From Epiperipatus broadwayi (taxonomy: Eukaryota; Onychophora; Udeonychophora; Euonychophora; Peripatidae), in the NCBI GenBank assembly GCA_028023455.1, contig JAQFVV010000020.1, positions 12,810,385-12,874,384 of the forward strand: a stretch of DNA of 64,000 nucleotides, written 5' to 3'. Under the pieces are notes generated by a model, which was not told where the DNA came from, did not search any database, and saw only the letters and a list, made by a program, of their open reading frames with translations. Numbering within the stretch: the stretch's first letter is position 1; every line of letters begins with the position of its first letter. Below, piece after piece: positions 23,093 to 33,745 of the stretch. Both the position numbers and the translations under genes were made by a program.

Positions 23093-24680
23093 AATGTATG
23101 GGATTGATCAGTTGGTGTTTTAGAGCTAATGTGATTTTGAAGACATTAGACTTTTTTTAAAAGTTTTATAACATGGTACCAATTGACATGATTTTTTAAA
23201 TTAAGAAATATAAAAAAGGTAATTAAATTTCTTCCTAAGATATTAGAATTGATATATTTTGATTTTTTAATATAAATTATAGAACTATTCTTTAAAACAA
23301 TTTTCATTTATAAAAGTGAAAATCTTTCCAATTTCGCAAAGATTCATTAATGTATAATAAAACTGTGAAGGATCTGAGCTTATAGTAATGCATATGTCCA
23401 AATTATTTCATTAAAAGTTACTTATTCATTATTATGAATATTTTAACTCCATGAAAAAAAAATACAAAAACTCCAAGAAGTTAAAGATGGATTTTTCAAT
23501 AAATATATAAGCCAATCCATAACTACAAGTATGTTCTCATGTATTACATGTGGCTTCTTTAGACTATTATTTCTCTATGCTGTCTTTATTTTAATGTTTT
23601 ATGTAACCAATTTTTCTTTCTAAAAACTTTACTAATTTTAACTCTTATTTTCTACTTTCAGCCATACCCTACTAATGAAAGCACTGCACTGTTTAGATTT
23701 TTTCTTTTTTGATGTTAATCTTTATAAAATAAATTGAGATTTGTCTTAACCATGCTCATGTTCATAAAATATTTTTCTAAGAAAATATGTTACCATTCAT
23801 TCACTTCAAATACTTAAGAGCTATAAAAATATGCCCTTACAATAATAAAATCAATACCATCACATATAGGAATCTAAAAGCAATAATACAAGATGTTAAA
23901 ACAAGTATGTAATTAAAATAAAACTTTTTTTTGTCTTATTAAAGTAAAAAAAAGCCCCCCCCCCAAAAAAAAAAACCCGCCCTTTTTAATTAATAGCCCA
24001 ACAGAGGGCAAAGAGCTATCCAAAAGTTTTTGACAGAAAAATAATGAAAAAGGAAGATATTACTCACTAGACTTTCCAATTATTTGGTGTTAAGGATTTA
24101 TGCAGTTTTCCACCCCTGTTTTGAATTCTTAAAATAGCCAGATTCTAATTTACCAGCCAATGGTGAATGGCTTATTAGGTTAGTTATAGGTCTGTTAACT
24201 GAGACAAACAAAAATCCTTTGCCCAACAAAGCCATTTGTAGTTTAAATTAATGATTTAATATTTACAATAAAAATGTGTAAACTAATAATTTCTAATCAT
24301 TTAAGTTTCTCAGGAATTAAGTGTTAAAAAAATTAATATGGATAATATTGAGAAAATAAAATGTTTTTTAAATTTATTTCTAAAAACATCAAAAATAAAT
24401 GGTAGTCAATCAGCATAATAAAACACTTTTTCACTGGATTGTCAGTGGGGAAAGATTTCATTAAAACAACAACAAAAACTTCATTTTAAATTGTTAAACT
24501 GAGCTTTGGAGAATTAGTTGTGATTTGTTTAAACAAATTAAGTTTAAGCTCAAAAGCATTTTAAACTCTTTGAATTGAAATCTTTCAAGAGAGTCACTAA
24601 AATTTTCACTCTTTATAAAAACATGCAAATTAAAAATAGATCAAATCAAAAACAGAAACATATCATAATATGAGGATTTC
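23093..24680. other. AT-rich stretch, no gene seen
   Basis: No gene seen. At 23,954-23,983 there is a striking homopolymer pair: C10 followed by A11 and then CCCGCCC, unusual in this AT-rich background. The 24,000-24,240 part is more complex than average but matches nothing I know. Confidence 0.55.
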
Positions 24681-24702
24681 CACGCGCGCGCGTGTGTGCG
24701 TG
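24681..24702. repeat. 22-bp alternating purine-pyrimidine tract
   Basis: Strict alternation of pyrimidine and purine, mainly CG with some TG and CA steps. This is the sequence type most prone to form Z-DNA under negative supercoiling. It stands at the left edge of the CpG-rich patch. Confidence 0.8.
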
Positions 24703-26090
24703 AAATTTTATATACGAAAAGATATACAAATACCAATTCAAACATTGTGCATGCTTAATCAATATATTTAAAATTTAAGATATTTTACTGTGAATGTAAG
24801 TATATATTGTACCAATCGGACAGAGAATCTTTAGAGGCCTTGCTCACTCAATGTATATTGCTCCTGACGAAATGTATCGGATTGATTATCTCTATTTACC
24901 TTGAACTTATACTTTTAATGAGAGCTTACCTATATTTCACACTACGATTCGGTCGGCGGTTAACTAATAATCACATGATTATAATATCTTTATAATTAAT
25001 GAGCGCCAGTCATTTTAAATAACTATGGCATTTCATTTTTTCAAGTAATAAACCAAACTTCAGTGCTATTATAATTTATTCTTAGACCGATGTTATCGAC
25101 AATCTCTAATATTTTAATCTCCCTTTTGATAATTAATTTTTATAAATCACTCGTACAAACACAAGATTTTATAACTACTTTGGAATGCTGCCAGGAATAA
25201 AAAGGTAGAAATTTTTTTTATAAAAAAAATTAACGATTTAATAAAAATAATAAAAATTTCAAAAAGTATTATTTTAAGATTAAACTATTTCTCCAGTGAA
25301 ATAAATAAGCATTTTCTTTATAGATATAATAATATCAAAATAAAAAAATGTATTTGCACAAAGATATAAACGAAAAATAATCTCAAAAAAAAAAAACATA
25401 AATAATTAAGACATTGACCGACATGAACAAATATTAAAAAAAAATACCAATAAACAAAATAGCATATTCTCGTCATTGAACTTTTGAGCCCATTCAAGTT
25501 TACAGTTCAAAGTACATACTATATCGGCTATCTCTGGGTATGCTGTTATGTGCGCATTTTCACTTGTCTATTTTTTTCTAAATGTCACAGTAGATACTTC
25601 TATGATTCATCAGTGAAAGATGTATAATAAAAAGGCTATCTTCTTAGCTTTTGTACAAATATATATGTTCTCTTCCAAAGTTAACTTGCATACATATAGG
25701 TGAAATAATAATGTATTTGTCCGGAGATCTAACTTCTTGGAAAACATTGGATATGAGAGTTCATTTTTTACCGCTATTTTTACATTGTCTCTGCCTCTCC
25801 TCTTCAACATATTATTTAAATAAAACTTTAGACAGATGAAAACATTATTAGAAGTAAGTCATCCATCATCTGACAATGAATGCATAGGCCTATTCGTTCA
25901 TATTGGCTATTCCTTTGTAGAAGTTATTATTTCCCGGTTTCTGTTGGAAAATTAACGGCATATTTACTCATGATTATTAACAATGGTTTTAACAGCAACT
26001 TATGGCAGCAATTAATTCTATTTTTCTAGTAATAAGTTTGAGTCCTTCACTCAAGGTCAGTTGCAGGCGAAAAGAGAAAGAACAATGCAA
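24681..26090. promoter_or_regulatory. CpG-rich patch, candidate promoter or unmethylated region
   Basis: By hand count about 30 CpG dinucleotides occur in 1.4 kb, against very few in stretches of similar size such as 10-11.2 kb. They include CACGCGCGCGCGTG at the left edge, TACGATTCGGTCGGCGGTTA near 24,943 and scattered sites to 26,065. In a genome where CpG decays by methylation, this pattern marks unmethylated DNA and often a 5' gene end. A splice-donor-like ATAGGTAAGC can be read on the minus strand near 24,930. I recognise no protein in it. It could also be a recent, not yet decayed insertion. Confidence 0.35.
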
Positions 26091-27270
26091 AAAACTCATC
26101 TTTATAGTCAAAATCTCTCCATTATGTGATAGACCCATGCAGACAAACTAACAAAGGTTTTAATAACCAAATGCGTATATGCAGGTTTTATATATATTTT
26201 GCATATGCAACTTACGCAATTAAAACATAATTTAAAAAAAAAATTTTTTTTTTCTCTTATTGAAGAAAATGCCCCATTATTTTTAATGAGATGGAAATTA
26301 CAAACCTATGTATCTTAATGTTCAGATGTATTATATATAGTAGGGCTATAACATTTGCATCATTTGATTTTAAATCTTTAAATGGGTGTCAAAAAACATG
26401 CTATATAATTTACAATTTAAATATAGATATATTGTATAATATTGTAACTTTTTTAATTATATATATACATACTTATGAGATAATTTAATTTAAAAATTAT
26501 ACATATTCCGACATCAACAAGAAATAATTAATAAAATAAAATAATACAATCATAAAAATAATAATAGAATATTAATCAAAATAATATTAAATTGAAAGTG
26601 AAAAAGAAATTACTTTTACAATTGTATGTACTGCCAAGAAATCTAAAGGTGCTTTAGCTCTCCACAAAAAAAAAAAAAAATACTATACATATTCTTCTAA
26701 AGATGAAAACTGATAATAAGGATTTATAAAAGATGCAATGCCTATACAATGTCAAATTCATAAATTTCAAGCATACTTTTTTGTAATTAAAAGGCAAAAC
26801 TCTTAAGATCTAGGTGCAGTGCTCTCAGATCCAAGGCTCCTCACTGATAAAAGCCACAAGCCAAAAACTAGCTGAAGATATTGGATGAGGAGGCACTAGA
26901 TAGGGATTTTATGCACAAGCCTTCTGGCATCCAATGATTAATCTGGTTGGCACAGGGTGGCACTACTGTATGGAGTTTTGCCTGTTTAATAACAGTTATG
27001 TGCTAGCAGAAGAGATGGTGATCATGTGATGTTTACTCATACTTTTTTATACTGATAACAAGTCATTTTGTGACAGTGTTAAATCATAATGACAATATTT
27101 TAATTATGAAATAAAAAATTAAAATTTATTTTAAAATGGATACAACATGTAAAATTAATGATATGTAGCAATTTTGCAAGTCTTAAAAAAGCCATGGAAT
27201 TCAAATGCATATGAATTTTTGAACCTATGATACCATCCTTTACTTGCAGTAAATGGCTTGATGACATTTT
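26091..27270. other. AT-rich stretch, no gene seen
   Basis: No gene recognised. 26,790-27,010 is clearly more GC-rich and complex than its neighbours and may be part of an unrecognised repeat or exon; no family signature in any frame. Confidence 0.5.
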
Positions 27271-27399
27271 TTTACTACTGCTGCTGATGCTACTACTACT
27301 ACTACTACTACTATTTACTACTACTACAGTTTACTACTACTACTACTACTACTAGTACTATTATTATTATTATTATCATTGTCATCATTATTATTATTT
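27271..27399. repeat. (CTA)n and (ATT)n compound microsatellite
   Basis: Blocks of TAC/CTA trinucleotides separated by short breaks, then ATT and ATC trinucleotides. Confidence 0.95.
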
Positions 27400-27859
27400 G
27401 AATGACGGAACAAGTTATTGTTATTTATTAAAATTGGAAAAGCTGCATAAGTACATTTAATTTCAGTTGATTATACACAAATATAATCATATATTCCATT
27501 ATACTTAGTACATTTTTAAAAAAATAATCCTTAAATATGTTTATACTTGATACCATTCAAATTTAGATTTGCAAGTGCATCTATAAATAAATACCTATTT
27601 AATTAAAACCATGTCCTCAATAAAGAATTCTGATTAATAAATTGAATGATAATGAATTATTTTGAATCACTTTTATAGTGTTGAACTGTGAAAAAAATTT
27701 AGAATCAATACTATGAACAAAGAACAAAAATTCTTAGTGCTAACAAAATATTACTTGGAGGTTGAATTCCTTCATGGTAATTATAATTTTAATCTCAACA
27801 ATATAACTCATGTGCTCACGAAGAATTTGTTAGAAGATTTTAGAGATTAAAATAAGTGT
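27400..27859. other. AT-rich stretch before LINE copy D
   Basis: No gene. The right part may be the untranslated leader of the LINE that follows. Confidence 0.5.
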
Positions 27860-27890
27860 ATTCATTTCAAGTGAAGGAAGACTGCAAGAA

Positions 27891-28289
27891 TTGGAAGAAA
27901 AACTGTCTTATATAAAATGGGACATTATTGGACTTTGTGAAGTTAGAAGAAAAAAAGGTGACGAGACAATTAATTTAAAAAGTGGACAAGTACTCTATTA
28001 TAAAAGCACAAATATTGGAAATACAAGTGGAATAGGATTCATTATAAATAAAAGGTGGAAGAACAACATTGTGGAGATTGATGGTGTATTGTACAGAGTG
28101 GTAAGATTAGTTATACAACTTAATAGCATATACCAAATGCAGATAATTCAGATTTATGCCCCAACAAGTTCTCATAGTGATGAAGTAGTAGAAGATTTTT
28201 ATATGGATGTACAAAAGACTTTTGATCAGGTAAACAACATTTTAAAATTGTTATGGGAGACTTTAATGCTAGAATTAGTAAACAAGTGA
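27891..28289 (+). pseudogene. LINE copy D: endonuclease, N-terminal part
   Basis: An APE-type endonuclease that would nick target DNA for target-primed reverse transcription. The frame is open to the left of the nominal start (SSEGRLQELEE can be read before it), so the start here is not the true one. Motifs in order are IIGLCEVRRKK with the catalytic Glu (residues 13-23), GIGFIINKRW (residues 43-54), and IIQIYAPTSSHSDE with the Tyr-Ala-Pro motif (about residues 95-108). The frame drifts near residue 118. Just after that, the GDFNA box continues in another frame at about 28,256. Confidence 0.85.
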
Positions 28290-28319
28290 AAGATGAAAGT
28301 GCTGTAGGTAATTTGGGTT

Positions 28320-28661
28320 ATGGTAATAGAAATGAGAGAGGACATAGACTTGTGGAGTTTGCATAAAAAGAAAAACTATATTATGAATTCTTTTTTTGAA
28401 AAAAAAGTTAAAAGGAAATGGATATGGAAGCATTCAAATGAATTTATAGCAGAGTTGGATTATATTTTGACTAACAGAAAATACATATTTCAAGATTGTA
28501 ATGTTCTTAATAAATTTAACACAAGAAGTGATTATCAATTAGTAAGATGTAACATACATATTTATGCAAAACTAGAAAGACAAAAATTATTAAGAAAAAC
28601 AATATTTACAGTTGATATTATTCCTAATCCTCAGAAACATTCTAATGAATTTAAATTATAA
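28320..28661 (+). pseudogene. LINE copy D: endonuclease C-terminal part and linker
   Basis: It continues the endonuclease in a new frame after a frameshift. The WKHSNEFIAELDYILTNRKY block (about residues 36-56) is the region preceding the final catalytic motif. The final motif reads RSDYQLVRC where the family normally has Ser-Asp-His, so the catalytic His is replaced by Tyr. The remainder (AKLERQKLLRKTIF) begins the linker to the reverse transcriptase. Between 28,662 and 29,152 the linker can be followed only through several stops and frame changes. Confidence 0.8.
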
Positions 28662-29152
28662 CTTACAAATCGTTTTCAAGTATTAGTAGATTTTGAACAT
28701 GATTCAGATTTGAATGAAATTAATATGAAAATAACTGATACACTTTTAAAAACTGCAACAAAGATAGCTGGTAGAAAAAAGTGGCAATTGACCAATAAAA
28801 TTTCTACTGAGACTAGAGAATTTATGAAGAAAAGAAGGAATATGAAGATATATAAAAATGATGCATAAAAACGATTCAATATTTCGAATTTTGTAAAATG
28901 ATGCAGAAAAGAATTGAAAATGATATAAGAAAGTATAACTGTGAACTAGTAAGAAAAGCTGTAGAAGAGAATAAGTCTCAAGAGTGTAAAACAACATTTT
29001 GGTATTGGTAGGAAATTTATATCTGCAATAAGAAAAAAGATGGAATTATTACTAAAAAGAGAGATGACATCATGAAATGAATAGAAGACTTTTATTGAGA
29101 ATTATATAGAAATAAAGAACAAGTACCTCCTATATCTATTACATCTTCTGAA

Positions 29153-29503
29153 TTGCCCAGAATTTTAAATAAAGAAGTGAGACATGCAATTGAATGTATG
29201 AAGAAAGGAAAGGCTCCAGGTAATGATGGAATTATAATTGATATATTAAAAGATGCAGGTGAAGAAATAGAATTTTTTTTAGCAAAGTTATATATCAAAT
29301 ATCTAAATGATAAAGATGTACCAGATGATTGGAAGAATGCAGTATTAATATTAATATTTAAAAAAGGTGATAAAGAAGATATTAGAAATTATAGACCTAT
29401 CAGCCTTTTATCAGTTTTATATAAAATTTTTTACCAAGATAATTACAACTTGTCTACAGAGAACATTGGATTTCCACCAACCAAGAGAACAAGCTTGATT
29501 TAA
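29153..29503 (+). pseudogene. LINE copy D: reverse transcriptase, fingers
   Basis: The N-terminal reverse transcriptase blocks. EVRHAIECMKKGKAPGNDGI (about residues 7-26) is the block that precedes the catalytic domain in non-LTR elements. VPDDWKNAVLILIFKKGDK (near residues 54-72) and NYRPISLLSVLYKIF (near 78-92) are the classical LINE motifs before the palm. The frame is lost after YKIF: a small indel precedes the region equivalent to REQAGFKSGFS, which continues at about 29,495 in the next frame. Confidence 0.9.
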
Positions 29504-29537
29504 AAGTGGTTTTAGTACAGTAGATCATATCCAAGTA

Positions 29538-29927
29538 TTGAGAGAAGTTATAGAAAGGACAAATGAATATGAATTGCCATTATGCTTTGGATTTATAGAT
29601 TATGAAAAGGCATTTGATTCTATAAACATTTTTTCAGTGATTAAAGCATTGGATCATCAAGGTGTAGATCCAGGATATTGTCATATTTTAAAGAATAATT
29701 ATAAAAATGCAACAGCAACAATTATATTACATAATGATAGTGGGAAAGTCAACATTGAGAATGGTGCAAGACAGGATAACTCCATATTTCCAAAACTTTT
29801 TACCACAGTGCTGCAAGAAATATTTTGTGGATTAAAATGGGAAGCTAAAGAAGTGAAAGTAAATGGAGATTATTTAAGTCACTTAGATTTTGCAGATGAT
29901 GTAGTTATTTTGCAAATAATGCTTTAG
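29538..29927 (+). pseudogene. LINE copy D: reverse transcriptase, palm
   Basis: The catalytic palm. FIDYEKAFDSI (about residues 20-30) carries the first Asp (F-I-D-Y-x-K-A-F-D). The region normally containing a G-V-R-Q-G-D motif reads ENGARQDNS. LSHLDFADDVVIL (about residues 114-126) is the FADD box with both catalytic Asp residues, so here the active-site residues survive. The frame breaks right after the box. Confidence 0.9.
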
Positions 29928-29995
29928 AGCTGCAGGAAATATCAGATGAAAATAGGAAAGTAGGACTAAAGATAAATGTTAAAAAGACTAAAGTA

Positions 29996-30298
29996 ATGTT
30001 TAATGGATTTTCTCAAAATATGAAAATAAAGATTGATTATGATGAGTTAGAAGAAGTTAACAATTACAAATACATTGGTCAGATTATTAATACAGATGGA
30101 AACATAATGGATGAAATTAATCATAGAATTAAACTTGGTTGGAATGCTTTTGATAGAAATAATTTGATACTAAAAGGAAATATGCCTATGTATTTGAAAA
30201 GAAAGGTTTTTATTAAATGTGTTTTATCAGTTCTTACTTATGGATCTGAGACTAGGACAATTAGTAGAATAGCAATACAGAGACTTCAGATGAATTAA
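29996..30298 (+). pseudogene. LINE copy D: reverse transcriptase, thumb
   Basis: Continues after the palm. NNYKYIGQIINTDGN (about residues 22-36) matches the Y-K-Y-L-G motif of non-LTR reverse transcriptases. KCVLSVLTYGSETRTIS (about 74-90) matches the C-terminal V-L-x-Y-G-x-E-x-W region, with Thr-Ile in place of the Trp. It ends at a stop before the final domain. Confidence 0.85.
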
Positions 30299-30433
30299 AA
30301 AAGTATCGAGAGATGCATGTTGGGAGTAACAAGAAGAGATTGAAAATGCAATATATGGGTAAGAGAACAAACAGGTGTTACTGACCTGATTGGAAAAATT
30401 AAAAGACTGAAGTGGAGTTGGGCTGGACATATT

Positions 30434-30625
30434 GTGAGAAGAGATGATAATAGATGGACATGGATTCTAAGAGATTGTAAAAGACCCAGAAAGAGACTAC
30501 ATGTGAGATGGATGGATGAAATAAGAAAGTGTGAAGGGGTGATGTGGAGAAAAGAAGTTAAAGATCGGAGAAGATGGATTGAACTTGGAGAGACCTTCAT
30601 CCTGCAGTGTATTGATAATGGTTGA
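30434..30625 (+). pseudogene. LINE copy D: C-terminal domain
   Basis: RRDDNRWTW and RPRKRLHVRWMDEI (about residues 1-30), preceded in frame by LKWSWAGHIV, form the WAGH..R..D.RW...W...R..GRP..RW.D motif at the end of RTE-type polyproteins. The sequence ends CIDNG-stop, followed by a GATGGTGATGATGAT tail, which is the true 3' end shared with copy A. Confidence 0.85.
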
Positions 30626-30640
30626 TGGTGATGATGATTC

Positions 30641-31055
30641 ATTGGTTTATGTCACATGAATGACATTCTTTGGAAATAATTAAAAAAAAAAGACAATTAC
30701 TTTTGAAAAAAATTATAAATGCTTCAGTGATTGGCAATTTACAATGCTGTAATCATCTTATCATAAATATAGGCAAACAGAAAGATTTGTACTCAAAATC
30801 AGAATGTAGACATCTGAGGAACAATTGAGAGAGATTCTAGCAGAGATTTAATTTGGCATATATTGCAAACAAAAATAGCATAATTTTCCTAAAATACTTG
30901 TGTGCATTAGTAAAAAAGTTTTTCACTGAGGTGGATATTTTCTTGAGGTAGTTGATTAGAAAAAATCTTTTACTGAGTTCTTATGATAAAAACAGCAGAA
31001 GATATAGGGAAATAATTTTAAAGTTTGCATAAATGAAAATCACTTTTTTTCCCCA
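30641..31055. other. AT-rich stretch, no gene seen
   Basis: Nothing recognised between the LINE tail and the SINE. Confidence 0.55.
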
Positions 31056-31140
31056 TGTGTCATAGCATTGGCTGGGAAGCGAACCTGCTAACTCGGGACA
31101 ACTGCTTGTAATGCTGACCACTCAACCACCAATGCTTGAC
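31056..31140 (-). mobile_element. tRNA-derived SINE, copy 2
   Basis: On the minus strand it reads TTGGTGGTTGAGTGGTCAGC (A-box region), a shortened middle, GTTCGCTTCCC (B box at 31,085-31,075) and the shared tail ATGCTATGACAC. It belongs to the same family as the copy at 18.36 kb, but the segment between the boxes is deleted by about 12 bp and bears substitutions. The A and B boxes would direct RNA polymerase III transcription in an intact copy. Confidence 0.75.
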
Positions 31141-33636
31141 ATAATAAAAATAACTATAAAATTCAGAGGATGATCTTTTTTGCATGTCTCATAATGTTGT
31201 GTAATGAGATATCATGTTATATGTTTCCTTCTATAAGCATGCAATGCACAAGTTTGTCCTTTAGCAAACAAATTAGCATGAATTTCCTTAATAATTAATA
31301 AATGTAAGACTGCAAAAGAATTCATCTGATTATCAGATATTTTTTACCAGTAAAGAATTTTTATTTATTTTTTGCACTGATGTGAAAAATGTCAGACTAC
31401 TATAATACCATATAATTATTAAGTTTAACAAGATAGGGGAAAGATATATTTGAGATTTTTATATACTATAACCTCGCTAACCTAATCTGCCATATGAAGG
31501 CACCATCAGGCCACTTGAACCTGGAAAATTTATATAGTAGACGGATATGCACGGGAGAGGTTACTCTTTTATCACACTGAAAGCACCAGTCACTAGCTCA
31601 GGGAGAAGCTAAGCTTAAAGTATCACACTGTATACTCAAATTTCTAATTCTAAATTTTAAATATTAATAAAATATATAAAATAAGTTACTGTCAAAATTA
31701 ATTCAACAAAACATTTTATTATCAATACACGTTAAAAGAAAAATTCTGAAAATTAAATTAACTAAATATATTTGATTTGAATTATGTGCACAGATGGAAG
31801 TATTTAATTGATTTAATACAATTTTAATATTTTAATAAGTGTGAATATGCTACATAGATTACGCATATAATCAACCCTGTCCCTTTTAACCCTAGGCTAA
31901 AACCCCGCATTTAAACCAATGCTAGTTTACTGATATACCGATGTGACCAATGCAAAATGAGATTATTAGCATAACACAACCATGCTAATAGGAATTTACA
32001 TCTGTAGCATGATATCATTAGAGGAATAACAAAACATGGTGGGAATGAAACCTCAACAACAGACAGGAACAATCCACTACCCAATTGGTGATAGAAAAAA
32101 AGGAAAATTCTTTGAAATATGTATGTAAGATGCTCTATAAATGGGGATAGCGGTCTTTGTTGGCTTACTGTTCCAACCAGAGAATGAGAAAATCAAAGGT
32201 GTATGAAATATGTCTACGACCATTGATAATGTGATGACTACACTTTTGAGTCATACGTTCAGGTGGGTATTATGCCCTGTATGCTAACACGGTACAAGGG
32301 AATGAGTGTCCAATGCCCCTACTCAAATCACATTGACATAAAACATCCATACATCTATCCACTAACACCGATTTAACTACAAAACAATTAACCCAAAATT
32401 AACACACTTAAACTAACATAATTTTATGAATCTATGCAGCCATTCATGCTTATTTCAAATTATTAATTCAAAAGAAATTATGAGAATGGAAATAATATTA
32501 AACATATTAAAAGAAAATATAACAAATAATTTAAATTTTCGTCAGATAGAAGATACTTGGAAAAGTTTGTTTTATAAAAGTAAAGTTCCAATGCTGTAGA
32601 TTTATTGAAGTCCATCTTGGTGGTCCTTGATGCATCACACAATTCAAAGTTCTTTCCATTTTATACTGTTCTAGGTGAAGACAAGTCCATTACTGGCCAG
32701 TTTCTGGAACCATCATTCTCTGGAGCCCGCCTCAACTGCTGCAAACATGGGAAATGTAAATTATTGCTGACCCCTACATTTTGGAGATCTGCAATACACT
32801 TCTAATATATTTAAATAACACTCAATCAGCAAGAGCAATCCAAATCTGAATCTCAACATCAAAGTTTTCTTTTTATATCTTTGTGAATTCTTATCAGCAA
32901 ATTCCAGGATTGATCTTACCTGATTTGACTTTTCTCTGTGGACCATGTGCTTATTTCCATTGTTATTGGTCAGCTTTCTTTAGAGCAGGAACTGAAAATT
33001 TTATCACTAGTATTTTTTTAATTTATCTCCTATCTGACTTTATACCCAAGGGCCTGTTTGCTATTATGTCAATATAAAAAATCACTTTCATTTTATAATT
33101 AAAAATAACTAATTAACAGCATTTTAAAAAAATTCTTTTATATTAAAACAATTTTGTTTTTAGATTTTAAACTTTAAAGAATTATATAATTAGTTTGCCA
33201 TCTGTGCATTATATATATATATATCAATTTAAATAAAATTAAATTCTCTTTATATATACCTACTTGAGGGTGATTTTATATTTTTTCCACTTTTATTTGA
33301 AAGAAATGCAACATCATATACTTATTCTATTACAATACCAATGCGTAATTGTACTTCTGAAGCTAAAATCTTATTGAATAATGCCTAAAAAGAAAAAGTT
33401 CTCAGTGTAATATGATTACGAAATTAGGTAAATATTAAGAAGTTGCACTTCCCTCAGACACAGAGGTTTTTATTAACTTACACACATATCTCTCTAGATT
33501 TGCATCATATTGGAAATATAAGCTATTGATCATACTTCCATATGATTTATTTTTTTGTCTATGTTTTGTAAATTAAATGTTAGTCATATGTTACTTTATA
33601 TTATATATCTATTGAATTTTTACAACGTAATGTAGT
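31141..33636. other. Mixed AT-rich and more complex sequence, no gene assigned
   Basis: No gene can be supported. 31,470-31,640, 31,860-32,340 and 32,600-33,080 are less AT-rich and look like former functional or mobile sequence. The first begins ATAACCTCGCTAACCTAATC, which faintly resembles a pogo/Tigger end. In the last, both strands have open frames of about 60 codons, but none belongs to a family I recognise. Confidence 0.5.
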
Positions 33637-33703
33637 TTTGTTAGATGTGATATATTGGACTATTTCCATGATGAAAATAGTCCAACATATCACATCTAAT
33701 AAT
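33637..33703. repeat. Fold-back repeat (family F copy 2)
   Basis: TTAGATGTGATATATTGGAC to the left and its near-perfect complement to the right form arms of about 27 bp around a short loop. The right flank (33,704-33,745, including CATCACAAACCTTCAAACAA) matches the left flank of the fold-back at 56.16 kb in reverse. The repeat family therefore extends beyond the hairpin. Confidence 0.8.
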
Positions 33704-33745
33704 ATACAATCATCACAAACCTTCAAACAAATAATTTAGTTTTGT

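Larger units (their letters stand above)
27860..30640 (+). mobile_element. RTE-like LINE, nearly full length (copy D)
   Basis: The best-preserved non-LTR retrotransposon in the window. One polyprotein is spread over several frames: APE-type endonuclease, linker, reverse transcriptase and a short C-terminal domain, followed by a GATG/GAT tail. This order and the absence of LTRs define a LINE. The protein resembles the RTE-type family often mislabelled craniofacial-development-protein-2-like in animal genomes. Stops and frameshifts separate the domains, and key residues have changed, so it cannot move by its own protein. Three other copies (A, B, C) lie in the window. Copy D gives the empty site for the insertion in copy B. 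Confidence 0.9.

Noticed and set aside
23954-23983. C10A11 tract as a G-quadruplex or regulatory site
   Set aside because: A single C run cannot form a four-run quadruplex, and there is no neighbouring gene to regulate.
24860-24885. CTGACGAAA resembling a hammerhead core
   Set aside because: No stem II, no separate GAAA and no matching stem I sequence within a workable distance.
31473-31575. pogo/Tigger-like terminal sequence (ATAACCTCGCTAACCTAATC)
   Set aside because: Only a loose inverted partner (GTAACCTC) was found about 90 bp away, with no clean TA duplication and no transposase.
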